From Candidatus Fermentibacteraceae bacterium (GTDB lineage: Bacteria > Fermentibacterota > Fermentibacteria > Fermentibacterales > JCC-6), in assembly GCA_016744855.1 (NCBI GenBank), contig JADGDO010000001.1, positions 186,001 through 250,000 on the forward strand: a stretch of DNA of 64,000 nt. The letters are read 5' to 3'. Positions 9,021-17,162 of this stretch are shown in pieces. Numbering within the stretch: position 1 is the stretch's first letter; each line of letters begins with the position of its first letter. The position numbers were made by a program, and so were the translations under genes. Below the pieces are notes generated by a model. That model was not told the origin of the DNA. It searched no databases and was given only the letters and a program-made list of their open reading frames with translations.

Positions 9021-9875
9021 TCAGCTCTTTATGAGAGACTGGCTGAAGTCGCTTTGAATATACATCGCTACGCTGTCATCGTTGTTGCTTCCGATAATTT
9101 CTGTTGCGTGTGTTTTCACAACTTCAATTGCGTTGGATACAGCAATAGATCGGTCTGCTGCTTGGAACATTCTGAGGTCATTTGCATTGTCACCAAATAC
9201 AACAACTTCTCTTTCTGCAAGACTCATCATCTGTTGCAGTTTTATGATAGCACGATCCTTGGTGGCATTCTTGTCGTGAGCTGTCAACCAGTAGAACCCT
9301 GGTGAATACGTATCTTCCAAGCAGTGAATCTCAAGCAAGTTTGTGAATTTTTCCCGCAATTCAGATTCAAGCTTCGAGAGAACATCGAGCTTGCCAATCA
9401 CATTGAGACAGATCACGGTATCATTGAATGAGCTAGCTATGTCAGTCACAAATCTGAGACGTTTATCGTTGTGGGCACGGCGGTCATTCAGATACCACTT
9501 CACCCCTTCATTGGTTACACTGCTGTAGTAGAGACGATCTTCAGTTCCGGTGAAGGTGGAAACGAATGGAGAACAACCGTGTTTGCTGATGAGGCTGGAG
9601 AGCTTTTCAACAAGATGACGGGCAATGCTGTTTACAAAAAGGTGCTTACCTGTTTCCAGATCAGAGATGATAGCACCATTGAATTCAATAACGGGAAGAG
9701 GAAGTTTCAAACCCTTGAATATGTCCTGGATTGATGCTACACTTCTTGCGCTCGCAGTCGTAACCATTGCCCCATTAGAAATTACCTCTCTCAGAATTTT
9801 AGCAGTTCGTGGAGAGAGCGTACCGTCATCACTAAGCAATGTGCCGTCAAGATCTGTTATGTAGAGCGAATTCAT
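9021..9875 (-). CDS. HAD-superfamily (Cof-type) phosphatase
   Basis: 284 aa with HAD motif I ITDLDGTLL near the N-terminus, motif II in TTASARS, and motif IV in VVFGDNANDLRMF, arranged as in Cof/IIB hydrolases with a large cap domain between. Members dephosphorylate sugar phosphates, FMN or nucleotides, and the substrate here is unknown. The gene lies 8 bases downstream of a small hypothetical gene, at the end of the minus-strand run that begins with the ABC/GTPase cassette. Confidence 0.9.
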   Translation of the reverse strand: MNSLYITDLDGTLLSDDGTLSPRTAKILREVISNGAMVTTASARSVASIQDIFKGLKLPLPVIEFNGAIISDLETGKHLFVNSIARHLVEKLSSLISKHGCSPFVSTFTGTEDRLYYSSVTNEGVKWYLNDRRAHNDKRLRFVTDIASSFNDTVICLNVIGKLDVLSKLESELREKFTNLLEIHCLEDTYSPGFYWLTAHDKNATKDRAIIKLQQMMSLAEREVVVFGDNANDLRMFQAADRSIAVSNAIEVVKTHATEIIGSNNDDSVAMYIQSDFSQSLIKS

Positions 9876-9883
9876 GTAGAGGA

Positions 9884-10114
9884 TCAGCCCTTGTATCCAA
9901 AGAACTTACCTAACTTGTCCATTGCAGGAGTGTACTTCTCTTTTTCCAGATAGAGGATATAGGCTCCATTTTCAGGAGTCATCCAATCTTGATGGTCCGA
10001 TTTGGAGAGATCACTAAAAGAACCGACTTCAGCCTTGAATCCATGCTCTTCCAGGTGTTTCTTTGCTGAATTAAGAAATTCCAATTCATCCATTTGAAGT
10101 ACCGCAATAAGCAT
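9884..10114 (-). CDS. small hypothetical protein (possibly DUF2007-like)
   Basis: 76 aa, alpha/beta in pattern: helix ELEFLNSAKKHLEEHG, strand FKAEVGSF, an acidic loop with the short DWMTPEN stretch, strand GAYILYLEK and a final helix. The order of elements recalls DUF2007 putative signal-transducing proteins, but I cannot confirm it. The ATG has GGAG about ten bases upstream. It lies 8 bases ahead of the HAD gene and about 100 bases after the zinc-ribbon gene, so it may be transcribed with either. The 103-base gap upstream (10115-10217) shows no clear gene or hairpin. Confidence 0.55.
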   Translation of the reverse strand: MLIAVLQMDELEFLNSAKKHLEEHGFKAEVGSFSDLSKSDHQDWMTPENGAYILYLEKEKYTPAMDKLGKFFGYKG

Positions 10115-10217
10115 TTGACATTCTCCAATGAGTACGAGATTACATGAGATTTATCTTTAGCAAATTCCCAAAGCAAAGAGTATTTCCTGCTCTGAAATAT
10201 ACCTGGTGATTTCCCTT

Positions 10218-10460
10218 TTAGTAACCTATACCGGCAGGTTTTACATTCGCAGCATCAAAAGCATGACATGGTGTAACTCCATAAACCATGCCGCACCCGG
10301 GACACTTGTCTTCGAATGAGGCCATCTCGAAAGTTTTGCCGCATTCTACACACTCAATATCGAGTGGAACAGGAAGCGGCTGCGAATCGAATCCCATTTG
10401 TCTTACCTTGTCTACTACCTGCCTGTCACTCTCGAAGCTTCCAGCGCATCCGTCATGCAT
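10218..10460 (-). CDS. small zinc-ribbon protein
   Basis: 80 aa. Two CxxC pairs, CVECGK (about residues 37-42) and CPGCGM (about 53-58), form a rubredoxin-like zinc ribbon. Two more Cys lie in MHDGCAG at the N-terminus and TPCHAFDA near the C-terminus and could bind another metal. It starts 12 bases after the stop of the ABC ATPase gene, so it probably belongs to that cassette. A role as a metal-binding partner of the cassette is inference. No named family is recognised with certainty. Confidence 0.65.
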   Translation of the reverse strand: MHDGCAGSFESDRQVVDKVRQMGFDSQPLPVPLDIECVECGKTFEMASFEDKCPGCGMVYGVTPCHAFDAANVKPAGIGY

Positions 10461-10472
10461 GATACAACTCCT

Positions 10473-11483
10473 TTATGTGTTTTGTATTTTCGTGATTATC
10501 TCACCCTGGCGCAACTTTGTACGATAAGCGAGAAGTGTTTTATCCATTTTTTCAAGGGTGGAAAGAATTGTTCTTTCATCATCTGTTGTGTCTATGACTT
10601 TAAAAATACCACCATTTTTAATCACAATTCTTCTGTCACCCATCAGAGCAAGTACGGGGTCGTGAGTTGCCATTAGAACGATCTTGTCTTCAGAGAGAAG
10701 AAGACCCAGAGCTTTTTTTCTGTCGATCCCGGCATTTTCAATTTCATCGATAAGAATGATGGGAGATTTGCTGAGAATGGCAGTGTCAGCTATCATGAGA
10801 GCACGGCTCTGTCCTCCGCTAAGGCTTGTGATTGGAGTCTCTGGGGTGAATGATTCTCCAGCCAGACTGTTTGCCTTATCAATGATTCGTTCGATAACCT
10901 GCTCTCTGTTCTCAACCATTCGGCTTTCTGCGTGAAGTTCAACAAATTCGTATACGGACAAATCCATAACGAAATTCATATTCTGGCTTAACTGGGCCAC
11001 AAGTTTATCTGCCGAAGAAAATCTCCACTTCTTGTCAGGTACATCCTCATTGATCAGTATAGAGCGGCCTGTGGGCGTATCACCCTGTGCAACCCACTCT
11101 ATGTCTCCGAGCAATCTACTTTTGCCAGAGCCTGTGGGACCCACGATGCAGATAATTTCACCCTGTCTTATCACAAGTTCATTGAAGTTCTCAGCTTCGC
11201 CTGATTTGTCTTTGCCCGGAAGTATTGTAACAGTTTTCACTACTTCATCTTCTTTTCCAAGGAAAGCAATCATCTGTTTAATGAATTCACCTATCTGGGC
11301 TGTCAGTACCTCGGGGTCAATTGCCTTGTCTTCAATCTCATCTTCATCAAACCCGGCAAAGTATTCACTGAGAGTATTTTTCTCTTTACCTGCTATTTCC
11401 AATCCATTGTCATTGAAAAATGAAGTCAGAAAAGGAAACTCGGAGATGAGATCCGAAATTTTTCTGTTGCTGATACTGTCCAT
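10473..11483 (-). CDS. ABC-type ATPase without permease, with an N-terminal DUF1858-like domain
   Basis: 336 aa. Residues 1 to about 75 form a helical domain (ISDLISEFPFLTSFFNDNGL and following) that resembles the N-terminus of the solute-binding-like protein two genes upstream. From about residue 100 it is an ABC ATPase: Walker A GPTGSGKS, signature LSGGQSRAL, Walker B IILIDEIENAG and switch His in MATHDPV. Walker B carries Asp-Glu and the adjacent residues are unusual (ENAG). There is no membrane segment, and no permease gene lies nearby. Such a soluble ATPase may drive a conformational change in a cytosolic partner rather than transport. Its ATG shares one base with the stop of the GTPase gene (TAATG), indicating tight coupling. 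Confidence 0.8.
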   Translation of the reverse strand: MDSISNRKISDLISEFPFLTSFFNDNGLEIAGKEKNTLSEYFAGFDEDEIEDKAIDPEVLTAQIGEFIKQMIAFLGKEDEVVKTVTILPGKDKSGEAENFNELVIRQGEIICIVGPTGSGKSRLLGDIEWVAQGDTPTGRSILINEDVPDKKWRFSSADKLVAQLSQNMNFVMDLSVYEFVELHAESRMVENREQVIERIIDKANSLAGESFTPETPITSLSGGQSRALMIADTAILSKSPIILIDEIENAGIDRKKALGLLLSEDKIVLMATHDPVLALMGDRRIVIKNGGIFKVIDTTDDERTILSTLEKMDKTLLAYRTKLRQGEIITKIQNT

Positions 11484-12175
11484 TAATCTTCAACTTTCAT
11501 CTTGCGGACATTACCCATCTGATAGCTTTCTCCAATTCTTGTTTCACCAAGACAGTAGGAACAGAGAGCAGCAGGCATTGGGAAACGTAGCTCCATCCCC
11601 TTTAGTGAGTTGATATTAAGCTCTTCTTCATAGAGTAGTGTACTCAATTCAAAACTACCCTGACCGGTTAACCCGTTGATGTTCATGATAACGGCCGAGG
11701 GATTTACGGTGTTTACCCTGGAAGCAAACACCTCACGCTCAGCTTGAGAGACAATATCTCCCTTTGTGATAACAACAATATCAGCTGTTTTCAGCATTGG
11801 GCCAATTTTTTTCGGGGTATTGATTCCGCTCAGATTATCTATTACACAGACCGCTTTGATTCCCTTGATATAGGGTGAACATCTGTTGCACAATCCAGCA
11901 GACTCACTAATCAGAATATCAAAATCATTTTTTAGTGCCCAGTTTGTAATCTCCTCAACATTGCTCACGAAATAGTGATCGGGACACAGGGCTCCCGACA
12001 ATCCCTTGCGCACAGGAATACCCGCCTTTTCGTAAAGGATATCGTCATCGGTATAGAGGCAGTCAAACTTTGCTACTGCAACCTTTAATCCTCTTTTTTT
12101 TAAAGAATCGATAGTTTTCAGTATAACTGATGTTTTCCCCGAGGAGGGCGGTCCTGAAACTGTGACCAGATTCAT
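11483..12175 (-). CDS. HypB/CobW/UreG-like P-loop GTPase
   Basis: 230 aa. Walker A is GPPSSGKTS at residues 8-16. A Walker B-like region ILISESAGLCNRCSP carries a CxxC. The base-recognition motif is TKGDI, and a second pair, CSYCLGE, lies near the C-terminus. This is the layout of SIMIBI-class metallochaperone GTPases (HypB, UreG, CobW), which load nickel, cobalt or zinc into enzymes. The two CxxC pairs would suit metal handling. No hydrogenase, urease or cobalamin genes are in the window, so the target is unknown. It sits between the solute-binding-like gene (3 bases) and the ABC ATPase gene (1-base overlap). Confidence 0.8.
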   Translation of the reverse strand: MNLVTVSGPPSSGKTSVILKTIDSLKKRGLKVAVAKFDCLYTDDDILYEKAGIPVRKGLSGALCPDHYFVSNVEEITNWALKNDFDILISESAGLCNRCSPYIKGIKAVCVIDNLSGINTPKKIGPMLKTADIVVITKGDIVSQAEREVFASRVNTVNPSAVIMNINGLTGQGSFELSTLLYEEELNINSLKGMELRFPMPAALCSYCLGETRIGESYQMGNVRKMKVED

Positions 12176-12178
12176 GAT

Positions 12179-13402
12179 TTATCCAATCGCTTTATTAAAG
12201 AGTGTTTCACATTTATGTATAAGACCACTGATATCATTACTGTAGATGTAATCCCAGCCAAGCCACATAAATTTGTTCTCTGGTGGAATTCTGTTATCCA
12301 GGTCGGGATGCACGCTTGGGAACAAACCACTGTGTGAAAGAACTTTTCCAACTTCAACAGAAGCAAAGAAATCGACAACCTGTTGGAGCTTCTCAATTTT
12401 TTCTTTCTTTGCGAGCATGAAAATGGGGCTGATAATAGCTCCATCTTCAGGCCAGACAGCAATCATAGGTCCTCCCTCTTTTACAACTTTGGTAAAGAAA
12501 TAGGGCATTATCGTAACAATTGGCTTGTTCGTTTTAAGGCGATTGCTCTTTACCATTTGTGAGGGGTGCATGGACTGTAGCAGGCTTCTGCCCAATTTTG
12601 TTACACCTTCTTCGCCGTACTTCTTGTATATGTTGAGAAGAATTCCATTGAACAGATCAAAATCACCCACTGGAAGAGAAACCCTCTTCTCGAATTCAGG
12701 TTTCATAATGTCTTCCCATGTTCGAGGAACATCTCTTCCGTTCAGTTCGTCTTTGTTAATGAGGAAGACTGCCGGAACAACACCAATCAAAGCGTAGTGT
12801 CCCCTGGGATCCTTGAGATTCAATCCATCAAAAAGGGAATTGAATGTATCGAGAGACGTTGTATCTGCAAAAACACCCTGTTTTTTGAATTTGCCTATCA
12901 TTTCCTCGTCAAAGAACATATCGAAACCCGCTGATATAAACAGATCTGGAAGATCCTCCGGATCGGAGAGTCCTTTTATGTTCTCCTCTACCCATTCCAG
13001 CCCCATGGACGCTGCTTTAAGCTCATGGTTGATCGGAACATCACAGTTGTTCACAAATTCATTGAACTTCTCAAGCAAGGGAATTCTGACTGGGCATGGA
13101 AGAAGTCCTACCACGTTGAGAGCATCAGCTTCCCCGTCTTTGTTCCTTTTGCCTGATTTTGCAAGAGTAACATCTATGGAAGAATCATCGTGTTCTATCG
13201 CTTCTACAATCAGCTTGACGAAAGTGTCCATGTCAATCTGTTTAAGCGTAAGAGCGGTCTCCAGAGTGATTGACCCGGCGAATTTAGCCCTCTGCTCATC
13301 GTCTTTCATTTGTGGAAATCCATTGGAAGCAAATACTGGGATGGTCTCGGGATATTTCTCGGTAATTTCCTGCAGAGTAGTGTTTTTTCCGAAGTATTTC
13401 AT
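12179..13402 (-). CDS. cytosolic solute-binding-like protein with an N-terminal DUF1858-like domain
   Basis: 407 aa. Residues 1-70 (LQEITEKYPETIPVFASNGF) look like a DUF1858/ScdA-N type helical domain. The rest has the fold pattern of type 2 periplasmic binding proteins of the Fe3+/thiamine group, with ISAGFDMFF, VPAVFLINKD, PRTWEDIMKPEFEKRVSLP and a late VWPEDGAIISPI. Unlike transport receptors it has no signal peptide, so it should stay in the cytoplasm. GLLPCPVRIPLLEKF near residue 100 holds a conserved-looking Cys at the start of the binding domain. It is the first gene of the cassette with the GTPase and the ABC ATPase, and the ligand is unknown. AAGGA lies about nine bases before the ATG. 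Confidence 0.75.
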   Translation of the reverse strand: MKYFGKNTTLQEITEKYPETIPVFASNGFPQMKDDEQRAKFAGSITLETALTLKQIDMDTFVKLIVEAIEHDDSSIDVTLAKSGKRNKDGEADALNVVGLLPCPVRIPLLEKFNEFVNNCDVPINHELKAASMGLEWVEENIKGLSDPEDLPDLFISAGFDMFFDEEMIGKFKKQGVFADTTSLDTFNSLFDGLNLKDPRGHYALIGVVPAVFLINKDELNGRDVPRTWEDIMKPEFEKRVSLPVGDFDLFNGILLNIYKKYGEEGVTKLGRSLLQSMHPSQMVKSNRLKTNKPIVTIMPYFFTKVVKEGGPMIAVWPEDGAIISPIFMLAKKEKIEKLQQVVDFFASVEVGKVLSHSGLFPSVHPDLDNRIPPENKFMWLGWDYIYSNDISGLIHKCETLFNKAIG

Positions 13403-13451
13403 ATGTCAATCCTTACTTTAGCTTACTCTCTAAATTCTTGAGTACATTGGT

Positions 13452-13481
13452 ATGATATGAAATTCGTGTGCAATTGTGCAA
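13452..13481 (-). promoter_or_regulatory. possible sigma-70-type promoter of the solute-binding/GTPase/ABC cassette
   Basis: On the minus strand TTGCAC (13476-13481) and TATCAT (13452-13457) are 18 bases apart, about 50 bases before the start codon at 13402. This 111-base gap is one of the few real intergenic spaces in the region. The match is fair but not compelling. Confidence 0.35.
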
Positions 13482-13513
13482 ATAATAACAATCGGGTTAA
13501 ATGCCGTTACCGA

Positions 13514-16285
13514 TTACTTGACTTCAGGAATTGATTCACCCAGAACAGAACTCAATTTGTCCGACAAGTCTTGAAGGGAAAATGGCTTAGAGATGAAGGG
13601 AACTCGATTATCGGATCCTGTTCTATCCTTAATTTTATCTCCGGAGTAACCGGACATGTATACAACCTTTAAGTCAGGAATTAGTTTTAGAGCTTCCATG
13701 TGCAGTTTTTCTAGACTGATACCCGGCATGATTACATCGGTAAGCATCAGATCTATGCTGTCTCTGTTTGCTTCAATCACTCCAAGAGCTTCCTGGCCGG
13801 ATGATGCATTAAAAACTGTGTATCCGAATCGCTTGAGAGCGATAACAGAGATTTCTCTTACCTCATCGCTGTCTTCAACAACCAGAATGGTTTGATTGGA
13901 AGAAGTCTTCTCTGCAGAATGTGATTTTTTCGTTTCGATTATTGTCTTGTCAGATATCGGAAGAAGAATGGTGAACGAGGAGCCCTCTCCCGGGGCGCTT
14001 TCAACGCTGATACTGCCTCCATGCTGCTGAATTATACCGTAAACAGTTGCCAGGCCGAGACCGGTCCCAAGGTCTCCCTTTGTAGAGAAGAAAGGCTCGT
14101 AAATTTTGTTGATGGTGTCCTCGTCCATTCCGGTTCCGTCATCGGAAACCTGAAGAACAGCACATTTCTTATTGAGTACATTGCTCGCTGATAATGATGT
14201 ATGAATCAACATATTACCACGACCGGGCATCGCATCCTGTGCATTCACAGCCAGATTTGTCAAAACCTGCTCGAGCTGACTGGGATCTCCGTATATAGGA
14301 AGAGGTGATTCTAAAAGATCAAAAGTTATGGAAATGTCTTCCCTGATTGTTCTGCGCAGCAGATTCATGTAGTCGGATACAACAAGGTTCAAATCAATTA
14401 CTTCGAGTTTGAGTACCTGTTTACGCCCGAAAGCAAGAAGCCGGTTCACCAGCCCCTGTGCACTCTTCCCTGCCCTCAGTATTTCGCTGTATGGTTGAGG
14501 ATTGGTATCCTCATTCAAATCAGAAAGCAGCATCTCAGCGTATCCTATTATGGGAGTCAATAGATTATTGAGATCGTGTGCTACACCACCAGCCAGCTGG
14601 CCAATTGACTTAAGTTTCTGTGCCTTGTCGACCTGGATTTGTAATCTCTTCTGTTCAATTTCTGCGTGTTTCCGGGGAGAAATATCCAGATGTATCCCGG
14701 TCATTCTGAGTGGATTCCCTGATTCATCTCTCTCCAGAATGGTGCCTTTGTCTACCACCCATATCCAGTTACCATCAGTGTGTTTTAACCTGAAGGTAGC
14801 CTCATAGGATTCTGTGACACCATCAAAATGCTCCTGCAGCTGCAGGTATGTTTCGTCGATGTCCTCGGGATGAATAAGGTCTTTCCAAAACTCCTCTGTA
14901 ACCGGTGATATCTCAGAAAGGGAATAACCTATAATTTTAGCCCAGCGATCATTTACAATAATCCTTCCGGTAACCAGGTTCCAATCCCAGGTTGCAGCGC
15001 CGATTCCTCTGAGAGCCAGATCCATACTTTCTTCACTTTGCCTCAAATCGTTCATTGTCGATTTCAACCGGTGAGTTAGCCGACTGAAATCTGCAGACAA
15101 CTCATTAACTTCTTCCATCCAGTGTGAAGCGAAATCCTTTTCTTCACCTTTTAGCAATTGTCTGACTGTGACCCTGAGATCCTGCAGAGGTTTTGAGATA
15201 AGTTTCGCAACAAACATTCCAGTTAGCAAGGCAACAAGAAGAGAAACAGCAAGGAGAAGAAGAGTAATTCTTCTGTTCTTCTCAAGAAAATTCAGAAAAT
15301 CAGAATCTTGAATGACAGTTACGATAAAGTAGGTTTTGCCTATTGAATCTTGAAAAGGAACCACCTGTACGAAAGAATTCAGACCCGGTTCTTCAAGAGC
15401 GAACTCAAGTGTTGAATCAATTCCTGAAAAACCTCCGTACAAGCTGTCTATATGAAGAGCTGTTTCGGAAACAACCAGATTTTCGTGCTCTCTTGCAGGA
15501 AAAAGAGAACTACCATGACTGCTATCCTCATTTATAGAGGAGGTTAGAATATTGCTTTCGGGGTCAGTTATAAAAATAACCCCTTCCTCTCCAATATTAA
15601 TTGTTTCAAGAAAATTACCCATGTATGAGAGAAATACATCGCAGGAAACTACTCCTGCTATATCTCCGGAGTCATCAAAAACAACAACGCTCGTTGAAAT
15701 AGAAACATTGTCTCCTGTAAAAACCTGAAAAGGATCTGTTCTTGCTGGAGAACCATTAGCCAGGAGGGCCATCGTGAACCAAGAACGGCTTCTAGCGTCA
15801 AAATTCGGGATTTCGGCTAGCAGCTCAACTCTGTTTCCAAGGCTGTCGACACGATGTTTGTAGAATGAACCTGCTGAGTAGTTTTCAGTTTCGATTGTAT
15901 AGAATTCTCCGGATGTCTCCCGCCCGGCGTTTATAAGCCCTCCGTCCATGTTTCCGAAATAGATACTGCTTATCTGAGGGAAAGCATGAATCAGTTCAAG
16001 AAACACCAGCTGCATTTCATGGGGATTTTTCAGATTAAGTAATCCTCCTGCAGCGAGTCGACTGGTTAAATTACAGATGATTTGGGGTGCTTCAAGGAAG
16101 CTGCTGGTACGAGCCTGAACCCTGAAAGCAATTTCTTCTCTGAATTTTAGTGATGCACTGGAAACTGAATTTCTACCATTCTCCAGTGAGAAGTACCCCA
16201 CAAGAAAAACAGATACCAGAATTAGAAGAATGATCGGCACAACAATCATTTTTCTTAACGAAATACGTTTCAGTTTAAAGAGCAC
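13514..16285 (-). CDS. hybrid sensor histidine kinase (extracytoplasmic sensor-HAMP-PAS-HK-receiver)
   Basis: 923 aa from a GTG at 16283-16285. Order of parts: membrane helix at about 14-33; a large extracytoplasmic sensor of dCACHE type to about 335; a second helix at about 340-363; HAMP; a PAS domain at about 420-540 (WDWNLVTGRI to GIHLDISPRK); a HisKA domain with His about 570 in GGVAHDLNNLL; an HATPase_c with NLAVNAQDAM, GTGMD and GTGLGLATVYG; and a C-terminal receiver with phospho-Asp in LTDVIMPG. All catalytic motifs are present. No output regulator lies next to it, so its partner is elsewhere. The chosen start follows an almost perfect Shine-Dalgarno; an ATG-like start at 16336 would overlap the methyltransferase gene. 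Confidence 0.92.
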   Translation of the reverse strand: MLFKLKRISLRKMIVVPIILLILVSVFLVGYFSLENGRNSVSSASLKFREEIAFRVQARTSSFLEAPQIICNLTSRLAAGGLLNLKNPHEMQLVFLELIHAFPQISSIYFGNMDGGLINAGRETSGEFYTIETENYSAGSFYKHRVDSLGNRVELLAEIPNFDARSRSWFTMALLANGSPARTDPFQVFTGDNVSISTSVVVFDDSGDIAGVVSCDVFLSYMGNFLETINIGEEGVIFITDPESNILTSSINEDSSHGSSLFPAREHENLVVSETALHIDSLYGGFSGIDSTLEFALEEPGLNSFVQVVPFQDSIGKTYFIVTVIQDSDFLNFLEKNRRITLLLLAVSLLVALLTGMFVAKLISKPLQDLRVTVRQLLKGEEKDFASHWMEEVNELSADFSRLTHRLKSTMNDLRQSEESMDLALRGIGAATWDWNLVTGRIIVNDRWAKIIGYSLSEISPVTEEFWKDLIHPEDIDETYLQLQEHFDGVTESYEATFRLKHTDGNWIWVVDKGTILERDESGNPLRMTGIHLDISPRKHAEIEQKRLQIQVDKAQKLKSIGQLAGGVAHDLNNLLTPIIGYAEMLLSDLNEDTNPQPYSEILRAGKSAQGLVNRLLAFGRKQVLKLEVIDLNLVVSDYMNLLRRTIREDISITFDLLESPLPIYGDPSQLEQVLTNLAVNAQDAMPGRGNMLIHTSLSASNVLNKKCAVLQVSDDGTGMDEDTINKIYEPFFSTKGDLGTGLGLATVYGIIQQHGGSISVESAPGEGSSFTILLPISDKTIIETKKSHSAEKTSSNQTILVVEDSDEVREISVIALKRFGYTVFNASSGQEALGVIEANRDSIDLMLTDVIMPGISLEKLHMEALKLIPDLKVVYMSGYSGDKIKDRTGSDNRVPFISKPFSLQDLSDKLSSVLGESIPEVK

Positions 16286-16295
16286 ATCACCTCCT
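16286..16295 (-). promoter_or_regulatory. strong Shine-Dalgarno setting the histidine-kinase start
   Basis: The minus strand reads AGGAGGTGAT directly before the GTG at 16285. The upstream methyltransferase stop (TGA, 16287-16289) lies inside it, so ribosomes finishing that gene can restart here. Confidence 0.6.
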
Positions 16296-17060
16296 GCTCG
16301 GGCTACCAATCTTAGAAATTTCGTTTTTCTTTGCAATCATGAAATAACCCAAAGGGAATCTAGCTGATGTCGTCTTCGAGACTTTTCTGCCGAATTTTGT
16401 TTGAATGAAGAGAGATGTTAACCATTGGGCAGAAATTGCAAGACATTTGCCGATCAGAGGTATTCTCAGAATGCTCTTGGAGTAGATATCCGTCAAAATT
16501 TCCGGGACCCCCCCGGTCGGACTAAGGCTGATAACATCAAACCCTGAGGATTCCGCAAGGTTTCGCAGTGCAAACTCTGTATACCTGTAAAAATCATGGG
16601 GTTCCTCGTGCAACCAGTAGAAAAAGGGAACATTCAGAAAAAGAACTCCACCGGAAGAGAGAACTCTAGATATCTCGCTCATTAGCAATTCAGGCTGTGG
16701 AATGTGCTCCAGTACATCAGAAAGAATAACTGTATTGTATTCAGCTTCTTTGAACGGTAGTGGTTTTGTGAGATCACACTCGAAATCAAGGTGTTCATTT
16801 TTGTGCAGAGTGCTTCCCCAGTCAACACATGTATTTTCAGATACATACTCTTTGTAGGCTGCGTATAGAGGAACCTTTCCACACCCCAAGTCCAAGAGAC
16901 GTCCCACCGCATAGGTTTTGAGATTCTTGTCGTAATACCCGGCTGTAATGTCAGTTACCAGTCTTGACCCGGGAGAAACCTCAGTACAGTCTCTTGAAGC
17001 AGCAAGCGCGCTTCTTCTGTAGATGTATTTACTCGGGGCCCAGCTTTCAATTGACAGCAT
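16287..17060 (-). CDS. class I SAM-dependent methyltransferase
   Basis: 257 aa from the ATG at 17058-17060; a TTG at 17111 would add 17 residues. Motif I is LLDLGCGKVPL, and a motif IV-like region is VILSDVLEHIPQPELL, followed by ISRVLSSGGVLFLNVPF. This is the Methyltransf_11-type fold, common in polysaccharide and lipid decoration clusters. The substrate is unknown. A carbohydrate or lipid acceptor is suggested only by the neighbouring glycosyltransferase and LPS genes. Confidence 0.82.
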   Translation of the reverse strand: MLSIESWAPSKYIYRRSALAASRDCTEVSPGSRLVTDITAGYYDKNLKTYAVGRLLDLGCGKVPLYAAYKEYVSENTCVDWGSTLHKNEHLDFECDLTKPLPFKEAEYNTVILSDVLEHIPQPELLMSEISRVLSSGGVLFLNVPFFYWLHEEPHDFYRYTEFALRNLAESSGFDVISLSPTGGVPEILTDIYSKSILRIPLIGKCLAISAQWLTSLFIQTKFGRKVSKTTSARFPLGYFMIAKKNEISKIGSPSRR

Positions 17061-17162
17061 TATTTTATCAAACTTTCTTTGGGGTGGTCGCGAACACCAT
17101 AGGCTTCTCAAAACATATATGTGACTTTTACCTCTGGAGCAAGTACGTTAGATCCTGAAAGC

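Noticed and set aside
10473-13402. An ordinary iron ABC importer
   Set aside because: There is no permease gene, the binding protein has no signal peptide, and a GTPase gene lies in between.
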